From the NCBI RefSeq assembly GCF_001439685.1, contig NZ_JYLH01000006.1, positions 1 through 64,000 on the forward strand: a stretch of 64,000 nucleotides of DNA, written 5' to 3'. The position numbers and the translations under genes are program-made. This DNA comes from Pseudomonas libanensis (GTDB lineage: Bacteria; Pseudomonadota; Gammaproteobacteria; Pseudomonadales; Pseudomonadaceae). The stretch's first letter is position 1, and each line of letters opens with the position of its first letter. Of this stretch, positions 44,540 to 54,738 are shown piece by piece. Under the pieces are notes generated by a model that saw nothing but the letters and a program-made list of their open reading frames with translations, did no database searches and had not been told where the DNA came from.

Positions 44540-46363
44540 ATGACCACATCGTTTGATCCAAGTGCCTTTCTCTCAACCTGCAGTGGCCGCCCCGGCGTGT
44601 ACCGCATGTTCGACAGCGAGGCGCGCCTGCTGTACGTGGGCAAAGCCAAGAACCTGAAGAACCGTCTGGCGAGCTACTTCCGCAAGACCGGCCTGGCGCC
44701 GAAAACCGCTGCTTTGGTGGCGCGTATCGCCCAGGTCGAAACCACCATTACCGCCAATGAAACCGAGGCGCTGCTGCTTGAGCAGACGCTGATCAAGGAA
44801 TGGCGGCCACCCTACAATATCCTGCTGCGCGACGATAAATCCTATCCCTATGTGTTTCTATCGGACGGCGATTTCCCACGCTTGAGCATTCATCGTGGGG
44901 CGAAGAAGCAGAAGGGCAAGTATTTCGGCCCCTATCCCAGCGCGGGCGCGATTCGTGAAAGCCTGAGCCTGCTGCAAAAAACCTTTTTTGTGCGCCAGTG
45001 CGAAGACAGCTTCTACAAGAACCGCACGCGGCCGTGCCTGCAATATCAGATCAAGCGCTGCAAGGCGCCCTGCGTAGGCCTGGTAGAACCGGCAGAGTAT
45101 GCCGAGGATGTGCGCCACTCGGTGATGTTCCTCGAAGGGCGCAGCAATGCGCTCACCGATGAGCTGTCCGTGGCCATGGAGCAAGCCGCCAGCAGCCTGG
45201 ATTTCGAGAAGGCCGCGGAGCTGCGCGACCAGATCTCTTTGCTGCGCCGGGTCCAGGACCAGCAAAGCATGGAAGGCGGCACCGGCGACGTCGATGTGAT
45301 CGCCGCCTTCGTCAACCCGGGGGGGGCCTGTGTGCACCTGATCAGCGTGCGCGCTGGCCGGGTGCTAGGCAGCAAGAACTTCTTCCCGCAGACCGGTATC
45401 GACGAAGATGTCGCCGAGGTGATGGCCGCGTTCCTTGGCCAGTACTACGTCAGCAGCCCCGAGCGCGACCTGCCGTCGGAGCTGATCGTCAACGTGGTGC
45501 ACGAAGACTTCCCCACCTTGATCGAGGCCATCCACGAGCTGCGCGGTCGTGAACTGGACATCAGCCACCGCGTACGCGGCACCCGTGCGCGCTGGCAGCA
45601 ACTGGCGGTGACCAATGCCGAACAGGCCCTGGGCGCACGCCTGGCCAATCGACAGCATGTTGCCGCACGCTTCGAGGCCTTGGCCGAGGTCCTCAACCTG
45701 GACGAGCCGCCCCAGCGCCTGGAGTGCTACGACATCAGCCACTCCAGCGGTGAAGCCACGGTGGCCTCCTGCGTGGTGTTCGGGCCGGAAGGGCCGATCA
45801 AGTCCGACTACCGGCGCTACAATATCGAAGGCGTTACCGCCGGGGACGACTACGCGGCCATGCACCAGGCGCTCACGCGGCGTTTCAGCAAATTAAAGGA
45901 CGGGGAGGGCAAGCTGCCCGATATCCTGCTGGTGGACGGCGGCAAGGGCCAATTGTCCATGGCCCGTGACGTGCTCAACGAACTGGCTGTGCCCGACCTG
46001 ATCCTGCTTGGCGTGGCCAAGGGCACCACGCGCAAGGCCGGTTTCGAGACGTTGTACTTGAATGATGCCGCCCATGAGTTCACTTTGAAGGGCGACTCAC
46101 CCGCGCTGCACCTGATTCAACAGATCCGCGACGAAGCCCACCGTTTCGCCATTACCGGCCACCGGGCGCGGCGTGGCAAAACCCGGCGAACCTCAACACT
46201 GGAAGGGGTTGCTGGGGTAGGTCCGACGCGGCGTCGCGACTTGCTTAAACATTTTGGTGGCTTGCAGGAGCTGTCCCGTGCCAGCATTGACGAGATAGCC
46301 AAAGCACCCGGTATCAGTAAAAAGCTCGCTGAGCTGATTTATGCAAGCCTGCACAGCGAATAG
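44540..46363 (+). CDS. uvrC: Excinuclease ABC subunit C
   Basis: This 607-residue UvrC makes both incisions in nucleotide excision repair. The N-terminal GIY-YIG nuclease is visible as [25 protein letters not shown] (residues 14-40). The UVR UvrB-binding helix is near 205-235 ([19 protein letters not shown]). The RNase H-like domain has [21 protein letters not shown] and [10 protein letters not shown]. Two C-terminal HhH motifs end [18 protein letters not shown] and [14 protein letters not shown]. It is coupled to gacA upstream (1-bp gap) and followed by pgsA after 32 bp. Confidence 0.98.
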   Translation: MTTSFDPSAFLSTCSGRPGVYRMFDSEARLLYVGKAKNLKNRLASYFRKTGLAPKTAALVARIAQVETTITANETEALLLEQTLIKEWRPPYNILLRDDKSYPYVFLSDGDFPRLSIHRGAKKQKGKYFGPYPSAGAIRESLSLLQKTFFVRQCEDSFYKNRTRPCLQYQIKRCKAPCVGLVEPAEYAEDVRHSVMFLEGRSNALTDELSVAMEQAASSLDFEKAAELRDQISLLRRVQDQQSMEGGTGDVDVIAAFVNPGGACVHLISVRAGRVLGSKNFFPQTGIDEDVAEVMAAFLGQYYVSSPERDLPSELIVNVVHEDFPTLIEAIHELRGRELDISHRVRGTRARWQQLAVTNAEQALGARLANRQHVAARFEALAEVLNLDEPPQRLECYDISHSSGEATVASCVVFGPEGPIKSDYRRYNIEGVTAGDDYAAMHQALTRRFSKLKDGEGKLPDILLVDGGKGQLSMARDVLNELAVPDLILLGVAKGTTRKAGFETLYLNDAAHEFTLKGDSPALHLIQQIRDEAHRFAITGHRARRGKTRRTSTLEGVAGVGPTRRRDLLKHFGGLQELSRASIDEIAKAPGISKKLAELIYASLHSE

Positions 46364-46395
46364 AATGCCTTCTCACCTCGTAGCCAGTTGTGCCG

Positions 46396-46956
46396 ATGAA
46401 TATCCCTAATCTGATTACCGTTCTACGTGTCCTGCTCATCCCGATTTTCATTTTGTTGTTTTATTTGCCGTATGAATGGAGCTATGTAGCCTCAAGCTCG
46501 GTCTTCGCCTTCGCAGCCGCCACCGACTGGCTCGACGGCTACCTGGCGCGCCGCCTGGAACAAAGCACGCCTTTTGGCGCGTTCCTTGACCCGGTGGCCG
46601 ACAAGCTCATGGTGGCCGTCGCCCTGGTGCTGCTGGTGCAGGAGCACGGCAACCTGTGGCTGACCCTGCCCGCGGCGGTGATCATCGGTCGCGAGATCGT
46701 CGTCTCGGCCCTGCGCGAATGGATGGCCGAAATCGGCGCCCGCGCCCACGTCGCCGTGTCGAACATGGGCAAATGGAAAACCGCCGCGCAGATGCTCGCG
46801 CTGGTCATCCTGCTGGCCAACCCATCGGACTTCTCGTTCTGGGTCCTTACGGGCTACGCCTTGCTGCTGATCGCCGCCGGCTTGACCCTGTGGTCCATGC
46901 TCCAATACCTGCGCGCCGCCTGGCCGCATCTGCGCACCACGGTTGAAAAGAAATAA
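46396..46956 (+). CDS. pgsA: CDP-diacylglycerol-glycerol-3-phosphate 3-phosphatidyltransferase
   Basis: This 186-residue inner-membrane enzyme makes phosphatidylglycerol phosphate. The CDP-alcohol phosphotransferase signature D-G-x2-A-R-x8-G-x3-D-x3-D is complete in [26 protein letters not shown]. About five membrane helices surround it, from the N-terminal [15 protein letters not shown] onward. I use ATG 46396 (MNIPNLITV); a GTG two codons earlier is also possible. It is the third gene of the gacA-uvrC-pgsA array and is followed by tRNA-Gly. Confidence 0.96.
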   Translation: MNIPNLITVLRVLLIPIFILLFYLPYEWSYVASSSVFAFAAATDWLDGYLARRLEQSTPFGAFLDPVADKLMVAVALVLLVQEHGNLWLTLPAAVIIGREIVVSALREWMAEIGARAHVAVSNMGKWKTAAQMLALVILLANPSDFSFWVLTGYALLLIAAGLTLWSMLQYLRAAWPHLRTTVEKK

Positions 46957-47016
46957 AACTTTTTTGAATCAAGGGCTTGACGGGTGCTGAGGATTCTATA
47001 GAATGCGCATCACCAA

Positions 47017-47092
<76 letters not shown>

Positions 47093-47100
47093 AGATTCAG

Positions 47101-47132
47101 AAAAAAGCCACTCAGATGAGTGGCTTTTTTTT
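47101..47132 (+). terminator. Rho-independent terminator after tRNA-Gly
   Basis: A 14-bp stem AAAAAAGCCACTCA/TGAGTGGCTTTTTT with a 2-nt apex and an 8-T run, 8 bp past the CCA. Confidence 0.93.
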
Positions 47133-47387
47133 GCCTGAGATTTATGTGCAGGAGGCGTCGGCCTTTAGAGTTTGTGGTCAATCGTTGGGCAGATGCAACT
47201 GCACCTCCATCTGCCACCGCGCCCACTCCGGCAATCCACACCACTGACTCAGCCATTCGCCACAGGAGATACGTGGGTAACAATCTACCCATCGCCGGGC
47301 GCTAGGAATAAGAACATCGATATCTAAGGTTATGCTCGCACGTCTCCGACGTACGGGATCGGAAGGTGCGGCCTGTGAGCGATAGGT
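47133..47387. other. Intergenic region between tRNA-Gly and the sulfur cluster
   Basis: About 255 bp with no credible gene. Open frames over it overlap the tRNA or terminator. No integrase or repeat of the tRNA 3' end was found in the window. Confidence 0.55.
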
Positions 47388-48167
47388 TCAATGCCCTACC
47401 AATTCTTCCAGCAACTGCTCCTTGTACCCCTGTAGCACTGATGATGTCCGATCCCTCGGATGGGGCAGGTCTACCCGGATTTCATGTTTGATCCGGCCCG
47501 GATGTGCGTCCATCACGATCACTCGATCTCCCAGGTATAACGCCTCTTCAATATCGTGGGTGACCATAATCACCGTGCAACGCTGCTGTACCCAGATGCG
47601 TTGCAGCTCGCGTTGCAGGTGCACGCGGGTCAAGGCATCGAGGGCGCCCAGCGGTTCATCCAGTAGCAACACTTTGGGTTTGTTGATCAGCGCCCTGGCG
47701 ATCGCGGCGCGCTGCGCCATACCGCCTGAGAGCTGATGGGGGTAGGCATTTTCAAATCCTTCAAGGTTCACCAGCGTGATGTGTTCAGCTACCTGACGGT
47801 CTTTCTCCACCTGGGGCAGCTTGTGGTTTTTCAGGGCCAGGGCGATGTTCTGGCTGACGGTCATCCACGGGAACAGGCGGTGGTCCTGGAACACGATGCC
47901 GCGTTCCAGGCTGGTGGCGACGATACGTTTGCCGTCCAGCAAAATATCGCCTCCGTATTCGGCTTCCAGGCCGACAATCAGTCGCAGCAGAGTGGATTTT
48001 CCGCAGCCGCTGGCGCCGACAATGCTGACAAACTCGCCAGGGCGCACGTCGAGCTGGATGTCGTGCAACACCGGCAGTGAACGGCCCTCGATCTGGTATG
48101 TCTTGTTCAGGCCGCGAATCTGCAGCGCACCGGTTTGCACGTAAAGGGGGGAAGCGATTGCGTTCAT
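47388..48167 (-). CDS. ABC importer ATPase (SsuB/TauB type)
   Basis: This 259-residue ATPase of a nitrate/sulfonate/taurine-type importer has Walker A GASGCGKST, Q-loop GIVFQDHRLFPW, signature LSGGMAQRAAIARAL, Walker B VLLLDEPLGALDAL and H-loop VTHDIEEALYL. The Arg/Met variant of the signature and the short length match SsuB/TauB. It begins at ATG 48167, within a tight run after two permease genes (gap 11 bp), and ends the transcription unit. It energises uptake of an organosulfur compound into the cytoplasm; no periplasmic binding-protein gene with a signal peptide is in the cluster. Confidence 0.9.
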   Translation of the reverse strand: MNAIASPLYVQTGALQIRGLNKTYQIEGRSLPVLHDIQLDVRPGEFVSIVGASGCGKSTLLRLIVGLEAEYGGDILLDGKRIVATSLERGIVFQDHRLFPWMTVSQNIALALKNHKLPQVEKDRQVAEHITLVNLEGFENAYPHQLSGGMAQRAAIARALINKPKVLLLDEPLGALDALTRVHLQRELQRIWVQQRCTVIMVTHDIEEALYLGDRVIVMDAHPGRIKHEIRVDLPHPRDRTSSVLQGYKEQLLEELVGH

Positions 48168-48178
48168 ATCAGGGCCTT

Positions 48179-48940
48179 TCAACGGAGGTTGCGCCAGCGC
48201 AAGAGGTGGCGGCTCAGCAGGGTGAATAACAGGGTCATCAGGTAGCCGAGCAAGCCGATGCAAAGCACGCTGAGCACGATCACTTCCATGCGCGAGCCGG
48301 CCTCTGCGTTCATCATCAGATTGCCCAGGCCTGCCCCGGAGGACAGGAACAATTCACTGCCTATCGCGGTGACCCAGGCGAATGCCAGCGCGTGCAGCAC
48401 GCCGGTGGCGATACTCGGCAGCGCCGCCGGCAGCAGCACCTGCGTGAATTGCTGAACAGGGGTGAGCACCAGCACCTGGCCGACTTCCCGGTAACGGCGC
48501 TCCACATGGCTGAAACCCTGGTAGGTGTTCAGTACCATCGGGTAAAACGCGGCAAGGGTGACGATCAGCACTTTGGAAAACTCGCCGTTGCCGAACCACA
48601 TCGCAATTAGCGGGATCCAGCCAAGCATCGGCACCTGACGAATCGAGTGGAACAGCGGGCCGATCAAACGGTGGGCTACGCTGGACAGCGCCATCAGCAC
48701 CCCCAGCATCACGCCGAACACAATGCCCAGTAGCAAGCCAGTGCTGGTGCGCGCCAGGCTTGCCAGGAGGTTGACCAGTAGTTCGCCGTTGCAGAGCATT
48801 TCCAGCAACGCCGAGCCGATTGCCGATAACGGCACGAAGGCATAGGCGCCGGCAGCGTCCTGACGTGAAGCGTATTCCCAGGCGAGCACCAGCAGCAGTG
48901 GCAGCAGCAGTCCTCGGGATTTTTTCAGTAAGGTCAGCAT
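48179..48940 (-). CDS. ABC importer permease 2 (SsuC/TauC type)
   Basis: This 253-residue, six-helix BPD_transp_1 permease has an EAA-like loop QVLVLTPVQQFTQVLLPAALPSIATGVLHALAFAWVTAIGSELF, the usual ATPase contact. It follows the first permease gene after 9 bp and precedes the ATPase gene. Two different permeases with one ATPase imply a heterodimeric membrane channel, as in some taurine/sulfonate-type systems, although many Ssu systems use a homodimer. The substrate is inferred from context only. Confidence 0.88.
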   Translation of the reverse strand: MLTLLKKSRGLLLPLLLVLAWEYASRQDAAGAYAFVPLSAIGSALLEMLCNGELLVNLLASLARTSTGLLLGIVFGVMLGVLMALSSVAHRLIGPLFHSIRQVPMLGWIPLIAMWFGNGEFSKVLIVTLAAFYPMVLNTYQGFSHVERRYREVGQVLVLTPVQQFTQVLLPAALPSIATGVLHALAFAWVTAIGSELFLSSGAGLGNLMMNAEAGSRMEVIVLSVLCIGLLGYLMTLLFTLLSRHLLRWRNLR

Positions 48941-48949
48941 ATGAGGCTC

Positions 48950-49711
48950 CTAGCGGGTCTGCCAGCGAAACAGGCGCTGTTCGATACGGCGAAAGGCATA
49001 GTCGAGGGCAAACCCAATCACCCCGGTGACCACTACACCGACCATCACCACATCGATGCGCAGCATCTGCCGGGCCATCTCGATCATCTGCCCCAGCCCA
49101 CTGTCGGCCGCCAGCAACTCAGTGGCCACCAGCACCACCCATGCACGGGTCAAGCTGATGCGAAAGCCGGTGATGATCGGCGGCGCTGCGGCGGGCAGGG
49201 CCACCAGGCGCACAAAGGTCGGCCAGCGCAGGCGGTACACGTCGGCCACTTCGAAGTAACTGCGCGGAATGCCGCGTACTCCTTCTCCTGCCGCGAGTGC
49301 CACCGGGAAGAATGCGGTTTTGGCGACGATGATGATCTTGAAGGTTTCATCAATGCCGAACAGCAGCACGAACATCGGGATCAAGGCGATGCTGGGGATC
49401 TGGCGCAGGGTGTGGAACAGCGGCCCGCAGTACACCTGGACGTTCTTGGACAAGGCCATCAGCACGCCGAAGGCCAAGCCACACAGCGAACCAATACCAA
49501 AGCCCAGGCCGAGCCGCGACAAGCTATTACCCAGGTGTTCGAGCAATTCGCCGCTGGCGAGCAGTTCTTCGAAGGTGTGCAGCACTTGGGCCGGTGGTAC
49601 TAGCAGGTTGCGCGGGAAAATCCCGAGATGGGCCACCCACGTCCAGACGGCGAGCAAAGCCAGGGGCGAGATAAGCCAGGTGAGAGCGGTAAACAATCGA
49701 TGGGTGCGCAT
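48950..49711 (-). CDS. ABC importer permease 1 (SsuC/TauC type)
   Basis: This 253-residue permease of the SsuC/TauC type has six predicted helices and an EAA loop EVADVYRLRWPTFVRLVALPAAAPPIITGFRISLTRAWVVLVATELLA, ending GLGQMIEMARQMLRIDVVMVGVVVTGVIGFALD. The start is ATG 49711 (MRTHRLFTAL). It is first in the permease-permease-ATPase unit, and a sigma-54-type promoter and CTGCTG repeats lie directly upstream. The unit can therefore be transcribed separately from the TonB receptors. Confidence 0.88.
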   Translation of the reverse strand: MRTHRLFTALTWLISPLALLAVWTWVAHLGIFPRNLLVPPAQVLHTFEELLASGELLEHLGNSLSRLGLGFGIGSLCGLAFGVLMALSKNVQVYCGPLFHTLRQIPSIALIPMFVLLFGIDETFKIIIVAKTAFFPVALAAGEGVRGIPRSYFEVADVYRLRWPTFVRLVALPAAAPPIITGFRISLTRAWVVLVATELLAADSGLGQMIEMARQMLRIDVVMVGVVVTGVIGFALDYAFRRIEQRLFRWQTR

Positions 49712-49746
49712 GGCAAGTCTTTTCAGCGAAGTACAACGTGTCCATC

Positions 49747-49761
49747 GCAAAACATGTGCCA
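49747..49761 (-). promoter_or_regulatory. Sigma-54-type promoter, ABC importer operon
   Basis: TGGCACATGTTTTGC, with exactly 10 nt between the GG and GC elements, lies 36 bp before the permease start. Confidence 0.75.
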
Positions 49762-49777
49762 CAACCCAACCCGTCTG

Positions 49778-49800
49778 CAGGAGCCCGGCTTGCCGGCGAT
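49778..49800. repeat. REP-like unit (type II, GGAGCCCGGCTTGCCGGC)
   Basis: A single hairpin unit of the second REP family, which in this window is found only in the sulfur cluster. Confidence 0.65.
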
Positions 49801-49849
49801 GAGGCCCGTAAGATCAGCTCATGGCAAACGAGCAATTGGTGATGGGGTG

Positions 49850-49875
49850 CTGCTGGGGCACCACCCATTCAGCAG
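49850..49875. promoter_or_regulatory. CTGCTG...CAGCAG inverted repeat (candidate enhancer site)
   Basis: CTGCTG (49850-49855) and CAGCAG (49870-49875) are spaced by 14 nt, about 90-115 bp upstream of the sigma-54-type promoter and just beyond the receptor gene stop. Confidence 0.5.
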
Positions 49876-49880
49876 CTGCC

Positions 49881-52346
49881 TCAGAAGTCGTAGCTCACGC
49901 TGGTGTAATAAAACGCCCCCTGTGCGCCTTCCGGGCTGGTGATCGAGTATTTCGGTACGCCGTACAACTGCGCACCATCGGATTTGTCAGGGTGGGTATC
50001 GAACAGATTGATCGCACCCACCGAGACTTTTACGCCCTTGTGGAAGGTGTACGACAGGTCGAGATCGGTCACCCATTGCGGGCTGTAGGTTTGATCGAGG
50101 CTGGGATTGGTGGCATTCAGGCTTTTCCATTCGCCATAGCGGCGCTGGGCCACGGTCAGGCCCCAATTTTCATACAGCCAGTTGGCGCTCAGGGTCAGCT
50201 TGGTGTCCGGCGTGCCTTCCTCGATCAGGCCCTGTGTGTTGCGCCCGACAATCTGCGAACCCTTGATATTGCCCACATCGCGCAAGCCAGTGATGGTGGT
50301 GTCGGTCTTGGCAAAGCCGCCGCTCAGGTTCAGGCGGCCCCATTGCTGCAGGTCCCACTGGTAATTGCCGGTCAACTCGATACCGTCGGTGCGGGTGTCG
50401 GCGACGTTGGTGTAGAACGCCGCGCTCTGGATATTGGCGTAAGGCGTACCGGCAAAGATCGGCGTGACCACGCTGGCGGGCAACTGGTCGGAAAGCGTGA
50501 TGCGGTTATCGATGTTGATGCGGTACGCGTCCACCGTGACCGAGGCATTTTCCAGTGGGCGCCAGACCAGGCCCAGGGAATAGTTGGTCGACTCCTCTGG
50601 CTTGAGCGCCTTGCCGCCAAGCGCCTGGGCTTGCGGGCTGTTGGCGCGCAACGTACGTTGTTGCACCTCGACAAAGTTGCCGCTGCCCGGCGGTTGCTCT
50701 ACCACCTGCACACTGAACGAGGACATGCCGCTCTGCACCAGCGAAGGCGCGCGATAGCCGGTGCTCGCAGTGGCCCGTGCGGCGATCTGTGGGTTGAAGT
50801 CGTAGCGTAGGGACAGCTTGCCGTTGGTGGTGTCGCCAAAGTCCGAATAGTGCTCGGTACGCACCGCCACGCCGGCCTGAAATTTCTCGGTAATCTGGCC
50901 TTCGACGTCGATGTAGGCGCCCAGTACCTTTCGATCCAGCGAGGCCGCATCTACTTGGGTGATGCCTGAATAATAACCGGGAATCCGGCGCCCGGTGATC
51001 GGGTCGGCCGTATTGAACAGCGGGCCGTTCTGCCAGCCTGCCGCTTCACCCGCGCTCAGTTGATAGTTTTCCTTGCGCCAGGCCAGCCCGGCGGAGAGCG
51101 TCAGCGGCTTGAACAACAGGTCGGTGGGGAAGTCACGCACCCAGTCCAGGGTCAAGTTGGTCTGGTCGTTTTCGCGCTCTCCGGTGTAGATCTTCGATGG
51201 GCTATTGGTGCCGTAGCTGGGGTTGATCGCATTGCGGTCGGTGGATTTGAGGGTGTTGTTGCCATGGTTGAGCGCCAGGTCGAATTTGCCCAGGTGCTCG
51301 TTCTCCCAGCGCAGCCCGCCGGTCACTGCATAATCTTCCAGGCCGTAGCGGGTGATCGGCAAACGGCCTTCCGGGTAGCGCGCCAACGCGTTACTGCCGT
51401 AGTTGTTACGCAAGGTGGTAGGCGGGTCGAAGAAACCTTCGGCGTCGGTATTCTTGTGGGAGTAGGTGGCGAAGCCGTAGGCAGTCAGGCTCTCGCCGAT
51501 GCCGACCTCGCTGTTGGCCACGAAGTTGTACTGGTCCGAGACATTGCCTGCACCCCAACGCCAGGTGCGGTAGCGGTTATTCTGCTCGCGGGGCGTGTTT
51601 GTGCTGGTATCGCCGGGGTAAAAGATCCGGTTGTCGGGGTTGGTGTCGCTGGCCGGGTCCTGGCTGCCGGCATCGAAGCTCAAAGTCAGGAAGCCGTCGT
51701 TGGGCAGGGTGAAACCCTTCCAGCCGCTGAGCTTACGCTGCAGGCCATCGCCTTTGTCATAGCCCCCAAAGCGATAGCCCAGGTTGCCGCCGTCGTCGTT
51801 TTCCTTGAGCACAATGTTGATTACCCCCGCAATGGCGTCGGAGCCGTATTGGGCTGCGGCGCCGTCGCGCAGGATCTCTACGCGCTGGATCGCACTCAAC
51901 GGAATCAGGCTCAAGTCCACCGCTGCCGCGCCACGCCCATTCACCAGGCTCTGACGGGTGATGTTTGCGCTGCTGTGACGGCGCTTGCCGTTGACCAGCA
52001 CCAGCACTTGGTCCGACGCCAAGCCACGCAGCGAAGCGCCCTGGGCGATGGAGCCGCCGAAGGCGCCTTGGGGCGATTGTGGGAAGTTGAAAGACGGCGA
52101 CAAGGCGGTGAGGGCACCTGAGAGGTCGGTGGCGCCAGTCTGCTGCAATTGCTCGCCGGACAGTACGTCGACGGGGGCTGCGCTTTGCAGGGCGGTCAGG
52201 TCGCTGCGGCGGGTGCCGAGTACCACTACGGTGTCCAGGCGATCGTTTTTTGCAGTGGGCTGCATATCGTCTGCCGCAAATACAGGCACGGCAAGGCTGA
52301 CCATGGCCAGCGCAATGGCGCCAACCAACGGAGTGCGTTGGAACAT
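49881..52346 (-). CDS. TonB-dependent outer-membrane receptor 2
   Basis: This 821-residue receptor has a signal peptide (cleavage near VFA-ADD). The plug domain begins LDTVVVLGTRRSDLTALQSAAPVDVLSGEQLQQTG and carries IQRVEILRDGAAAQYGSDAIAGVINIVLK, the classical plug motif. A long beta-barrel follows, ending in a C-terminal aromatic residue (YYTSVSYDF), as outer-membrane proteins do. It has no N-terminal signalling extension, so it is not a transducer. It lies between receptor 1 and the ABC importer genes, so its ligand is probably an organosulfur compound or sulfate ester rather than a siderophore. Confidence 0.9.
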   Translation of the reverse strand: MFQRTPLVGAIALAMVSLAVPVFAADDMQPTAKNDRLDTVVVLGTRRSDLTALQSAAPVDVLSGEQLQQTGATDLSGALTALSPSFNFPQSPQGAFGGSIAQGASLRGLASDQVLVLVNGKRRHSSANITRQSLVNGRGAAAVDLSLIPLSAIQRVEILRDGAAAQYGSDAIAGVINIVLKENDDGGNLGYRFGGYDKGDGLQRKLSGWKGFTLPNDGFLTLSFDAGSQDPASDTNPDNRIFYPGDTSTNTPREQNNRYRTWRWGAGNVSDQYNFVANSEVGIGESLTAYGFATYSHKNTDAEGFFDPPTTLRNNYGSNALARYPEGRLPITRYGLEDYAVTGGLRWENEHLGKFDLALNHGNNTLKSTDRNAINPSYGTNSPSKIYTGERENDQTNLTLDWVRDFPTDLLFKPLTLSAGLAWRKENYQLSAGEAAGWQNGPLFNTADPITGRRIPGYYSGITQVDAASLDRKVLGAYIDVEGQITEKFQAGVAVRTEHYSDFGDTTNGKLSLRYDFNPQIAARATASTGYRAPSLVQSGMSSFSVQVVEQPPGSGNFVEVQQRTLRANSPQAQALGGKALKPEESTNYSLGLVWRPLENASVTVDAYRINIDNRITLSDQLPASVVTPIFAGTPYANIQSAAFYTNVADTRTDGIELTGNYQWDLQQWGRLNLSGGFAKTDTTITGLRDVGNIKGSQIVGRNTQGLIEEGTPDTKLTLSANWLYENWGLTVAQRRYGEWKSLNATNPSLDQTYSPQWVTDLDLSYTFHKGVKVSVGAINLFDTHPDKSDGAQLYGVPKYSITSPEGAQGAFYYTSVSYDF

Positions 52347-52364
52347 AAAAAGGCCCTTTCAGGA

Positions 52365-52393
52365 TGTAGGAGCCCGGCTTGCCGGCTCCTACA
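52365..52393. repeat. REP unit (type II)
   Basis: TGTAGGAGCCCGGCTTGCCGG with a closing CTCCTACA forms a perfect short hairpin between the two receptor genes. Confidence 0.75.
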
Positions 52394-52414
52394 GGGAATG
52401 GAGGTGTGGTTGGG

Positions 52415-54655
52415 TTAGAAGCGGCTGGTCACGCTCAGGCCTACGGTGCGAGGGTCGCCGTAGGTGATCACGTACTGGCCCAAGCCACCGTTCGGCCGGC
52501 CATGGACTTGGTAGCGGCGGTCGGTGAGGTTGTTGACGAAGCCGGTGACGCTGAGTTTTTCGTCGGTGCTGTACCAGGTCAGTCGGCTGTTGGCCAAGGT
52601 GTAGTGAGGCTGGCTCAGATCTTTGTCGGCGCTGCTCTGGCGGTCGGCGAGGAAGTATTCCTTGTCGCGAAAACTCACATCCGCCCCCGCCACCAGCTTG
52701 CCGCCGATTTCCAGTGGGATGGTGTAGTCGCCGCCCAAGGACACCACATTGCGCGGCGAGCGCACGAAGCTGTTGCCGCTGTAGTCGCCGGTGACGGCGC
52801 CGGTGGTGGGGTTGGTGTTTTTGAAATCGGTGTATTCGCTGTCCAGGAACGAGATCGCTGCGCGCAGGTGCAGGTAGTCGGTGGGTTGGCCTTCCAGCTC
52901 CAGCTCGGCACCTTTGACCTTACCCTTGGCGCCGTTGGTCAAGGCGGTTGTCAGTACTCCGTTGTTAACCGTCAGCAGGTTCACCTGAATGTCCGAATAG
53001 TCGTAGTAGAAGATATTCGCGTTGGCGGTCAGGCGATGGTTGAACCACTCGGACTTCACGCCGAACTCATAGGCGTCGAGTTGTTCCGGGTCGACCGTGG
53101 TCAGTTGCGACAGGCTGGTGGACAACCCGGTGTTGAAACCGCCGGAACGGAAGCCATGGGCGTAGCGGAAAAACACGCGCACGTTGTCGTTGATGCGGTA
53201 TTCCGGGGTCAGGTCGTAGGTCCAGGCTTCCCAGGTTTTATCCTCCTGGCGATTGCCGTTGCTGCCGGCGGCGGCGAGCGGGATCAATGGGCCGTTGGCG
53301 GTGGCGCGAGTCAACTGGGTCAGGCTGAGGTCGATGTCTTTCTTTTCCTGGGTCCAGCGCAGGCCACCGGTCACGCTGAAGTTGTCGGTGAAGTCGTAGG
53401 TCAGGTTGCCGAATAGCGCGTAGCTGTCAGTCTTATGGTCGTAGCTCAGGTCACGAAAATCCGTGGCGCCCCCAATCTGGTTCGAGCCTGTGCCGTTGGG
53501 GGTCGGGCCGGGCTGGATAAAACGCCCGGCGGTGCTGTCCAGGTCTTCATGGAAATAGTGCGCACCGGCCAGCCAGCGCAGGGTTTCCTGCTGAGGCGAG
53601 GCCAGGCGGATTTCCTGGGAATACTGAGCGTATTTGTTGTCGGCGGTGGAGGTCCCGTTGACCTCGTACGGCGTGTAATCGCCGTCACTGCTGGACTGGC
53701 CGCGAATATAGTCATAGGCGGTGATGGACGTGAGGGTGTAGTCGCCCAGGTGCCAATTGAGGGTCAGTGAAGTACCGTCGTGATTGAGCTTGGAATCGTC
53801 TTTCACATTGAGCGCGATATCGCGCCCGGCCGGCCGCTGGTAGCCCACGTTGTAATAGCGGCCCAGGGTCAGCGCACCGTTGGCACCATCGCCCTTGAAC
53901 TCGCGGCTGTGGATCTTCCACAGCGCGTCCAGGTCGTCGTTGAGCTGGGCGAAGAACTGCAGGCGCACGGCCTTTTTGTTCACGTCACCGTAGGTGTGAT
54001 CGTCCACCAGGTTCTTCTGGAAACCGTCGCGCTCTTCGGAGTACAGCGAGATCCGCGCGGCGAGTTTCTCATCCACCAGGGCACCGCCGAGGGCGCCGCT
54101 GAGGATGCGTTCGTTCTTGCTGCCAAAGCCGATGGTGCCGAAACCGTTGGTGTCGAACGTCGGTTTCTTCGAGATGATATTTACCGCGCCGGCCGTGGTG
54201 TTCTTGCCGTAGAGCGTGCCCTGTGGCCCGCGCAGGATCTCGATGCGCTCCAGGTCCCACAGCGGGCCGCCACCGGCAATCGGTGCGTTCAGGTACACGT
54301 CATCGGCATAAATGCCTACTGGGTAAACCGTGGCCGCACCGGTGTCGCCAGTGCCCAGCCCGCGGATGTACCAGCGCGGGCGACCGTCGCCGTCGGGGTT
54401 CTTGGCCGAGGCGTTGGGAATAAAGGTGGTGATGTCGCCCATGTTACGTACGCCATCGGCGACGATGCTGGTGCCCTGGACCGCCGATACCGCCACCGGA
54501 ACCTCTTGCAGGGTTTGCTCGCGGTGTTGCGCGGTGACGGTCACGGTCTTGAGTGACGGCTCGGTCTTACTGGCGTCGTCTTCAGCGGCGTGCGTGCTGC
54601 CGGCGACGAGCAAAGCGAGCCACAGGCCCTTGGTGATCGGATTGATTTTATGCAT
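52415..54655 (-). CDS. TonB-dependent outer-membrane receptor 1
   Basis: This 746-residue receptor has a signal peptide (cleavage near THA-AEDD), then a TonB-box/plug start LKTVTVTAQHREQTLQEVPVAVSAV and the plug motif LERIEILRGPQGTLYGKNTTAGAVNIISKKP. A 22-strand-type barrel ends YGDPRTVGLSVTSRF. The sequence belongs to the large FecA/SusC-unrelated receptor group often linked to sulfate-ester and sulfonate uptake in Pseudomonas (inference). It is first in a possible receptor-receptor-ABC transcription unit and is preceded by a sigma-54-type promoter, an IHF-like site and CTGCTG repeats. The GGGGGAG ribosome-binding site is strong. Confidence 0.9.
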   Translation of the reverse strand: MHKINPITKGLWLALLVAGSTHAAEDDASKTEPSLKTVTVTAQHREQTLQEVPVAVSAVQGTSIVADGVRNMGDITTFIPNASAKNPDGDGRPRWYIRGLGTGDTGAATVYPVGIYADDVYLNAPIAGGGPLWDLERIEILRGPQGTLYGKNTTAGAVNIISKKPTFDTNGFGTIGFGSKNERILSGALGGALVDEKLAARISLYSEERDGFQKNLVDDHTYGDVNKKAVRLQFFAQLNDDLDALWKIHSREFKGDGANGALTLGRYYNVGYQRPAGRDIALNVKDDSKLNHDGTSLTLNWHLGDYTLTSITAYDYIRGQSSSDGDYTPYEVNGTSTADNKYAQYSQEIRLASPQQETLRWLAGAHYFHEDLDSTAGRFIQPGPTPNGTGSNQIGGATDFRDLSYDHKTDSYALFGNLTYDFTDNFSVTGGLRWTQEKKDIDLSLTQLTRATANGPLIPLAAAGSNGNRQEDKTWEAWTYDLTPEYRINDNVRVFFRYAHGFRSGGFNTGLSTSLSQLTTVDPEQLDAYEFGVKSEWFNHRLTANANIFYYDYSDIQVNLLTVNNGVLTTALTNGAKGKVKGAELELEGQPTDYLHLRAAISFLDSEYTDFKNTNPTTGAVTGDYSGNSFVRSPRNVVSLGGDYTIPLEIGGKLVAGADVSFRDKEYFLADRQSSADKDLSQPHYTLANSRLTWYSTDEKLSVTGFVNNLTDRRYQVHGRPNGGLGQYVITYGDPRTVGLSVTSRF

Positions 54656-54695
54656 TGCAGTCTCCCCCGGAAAGTGTGTCCTTGAAGGGGCTAGA

Positions 54696-54711
54696 GCAGA
54701 GATCGTGCCAA
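54696..54711 (-). promoter_or_regulatory. Sigma-54-type promoter, TonB receptor operon
   Basis: TTGGCACGATCTCTGC matches the -24/-12 consensus with 10 nt between GG and GC, about 40 bp before the receptor start. Confidence 0.78.
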
Positions 54712-54738
54712 GAGGATTTCAGTGTTGATACATGGTCG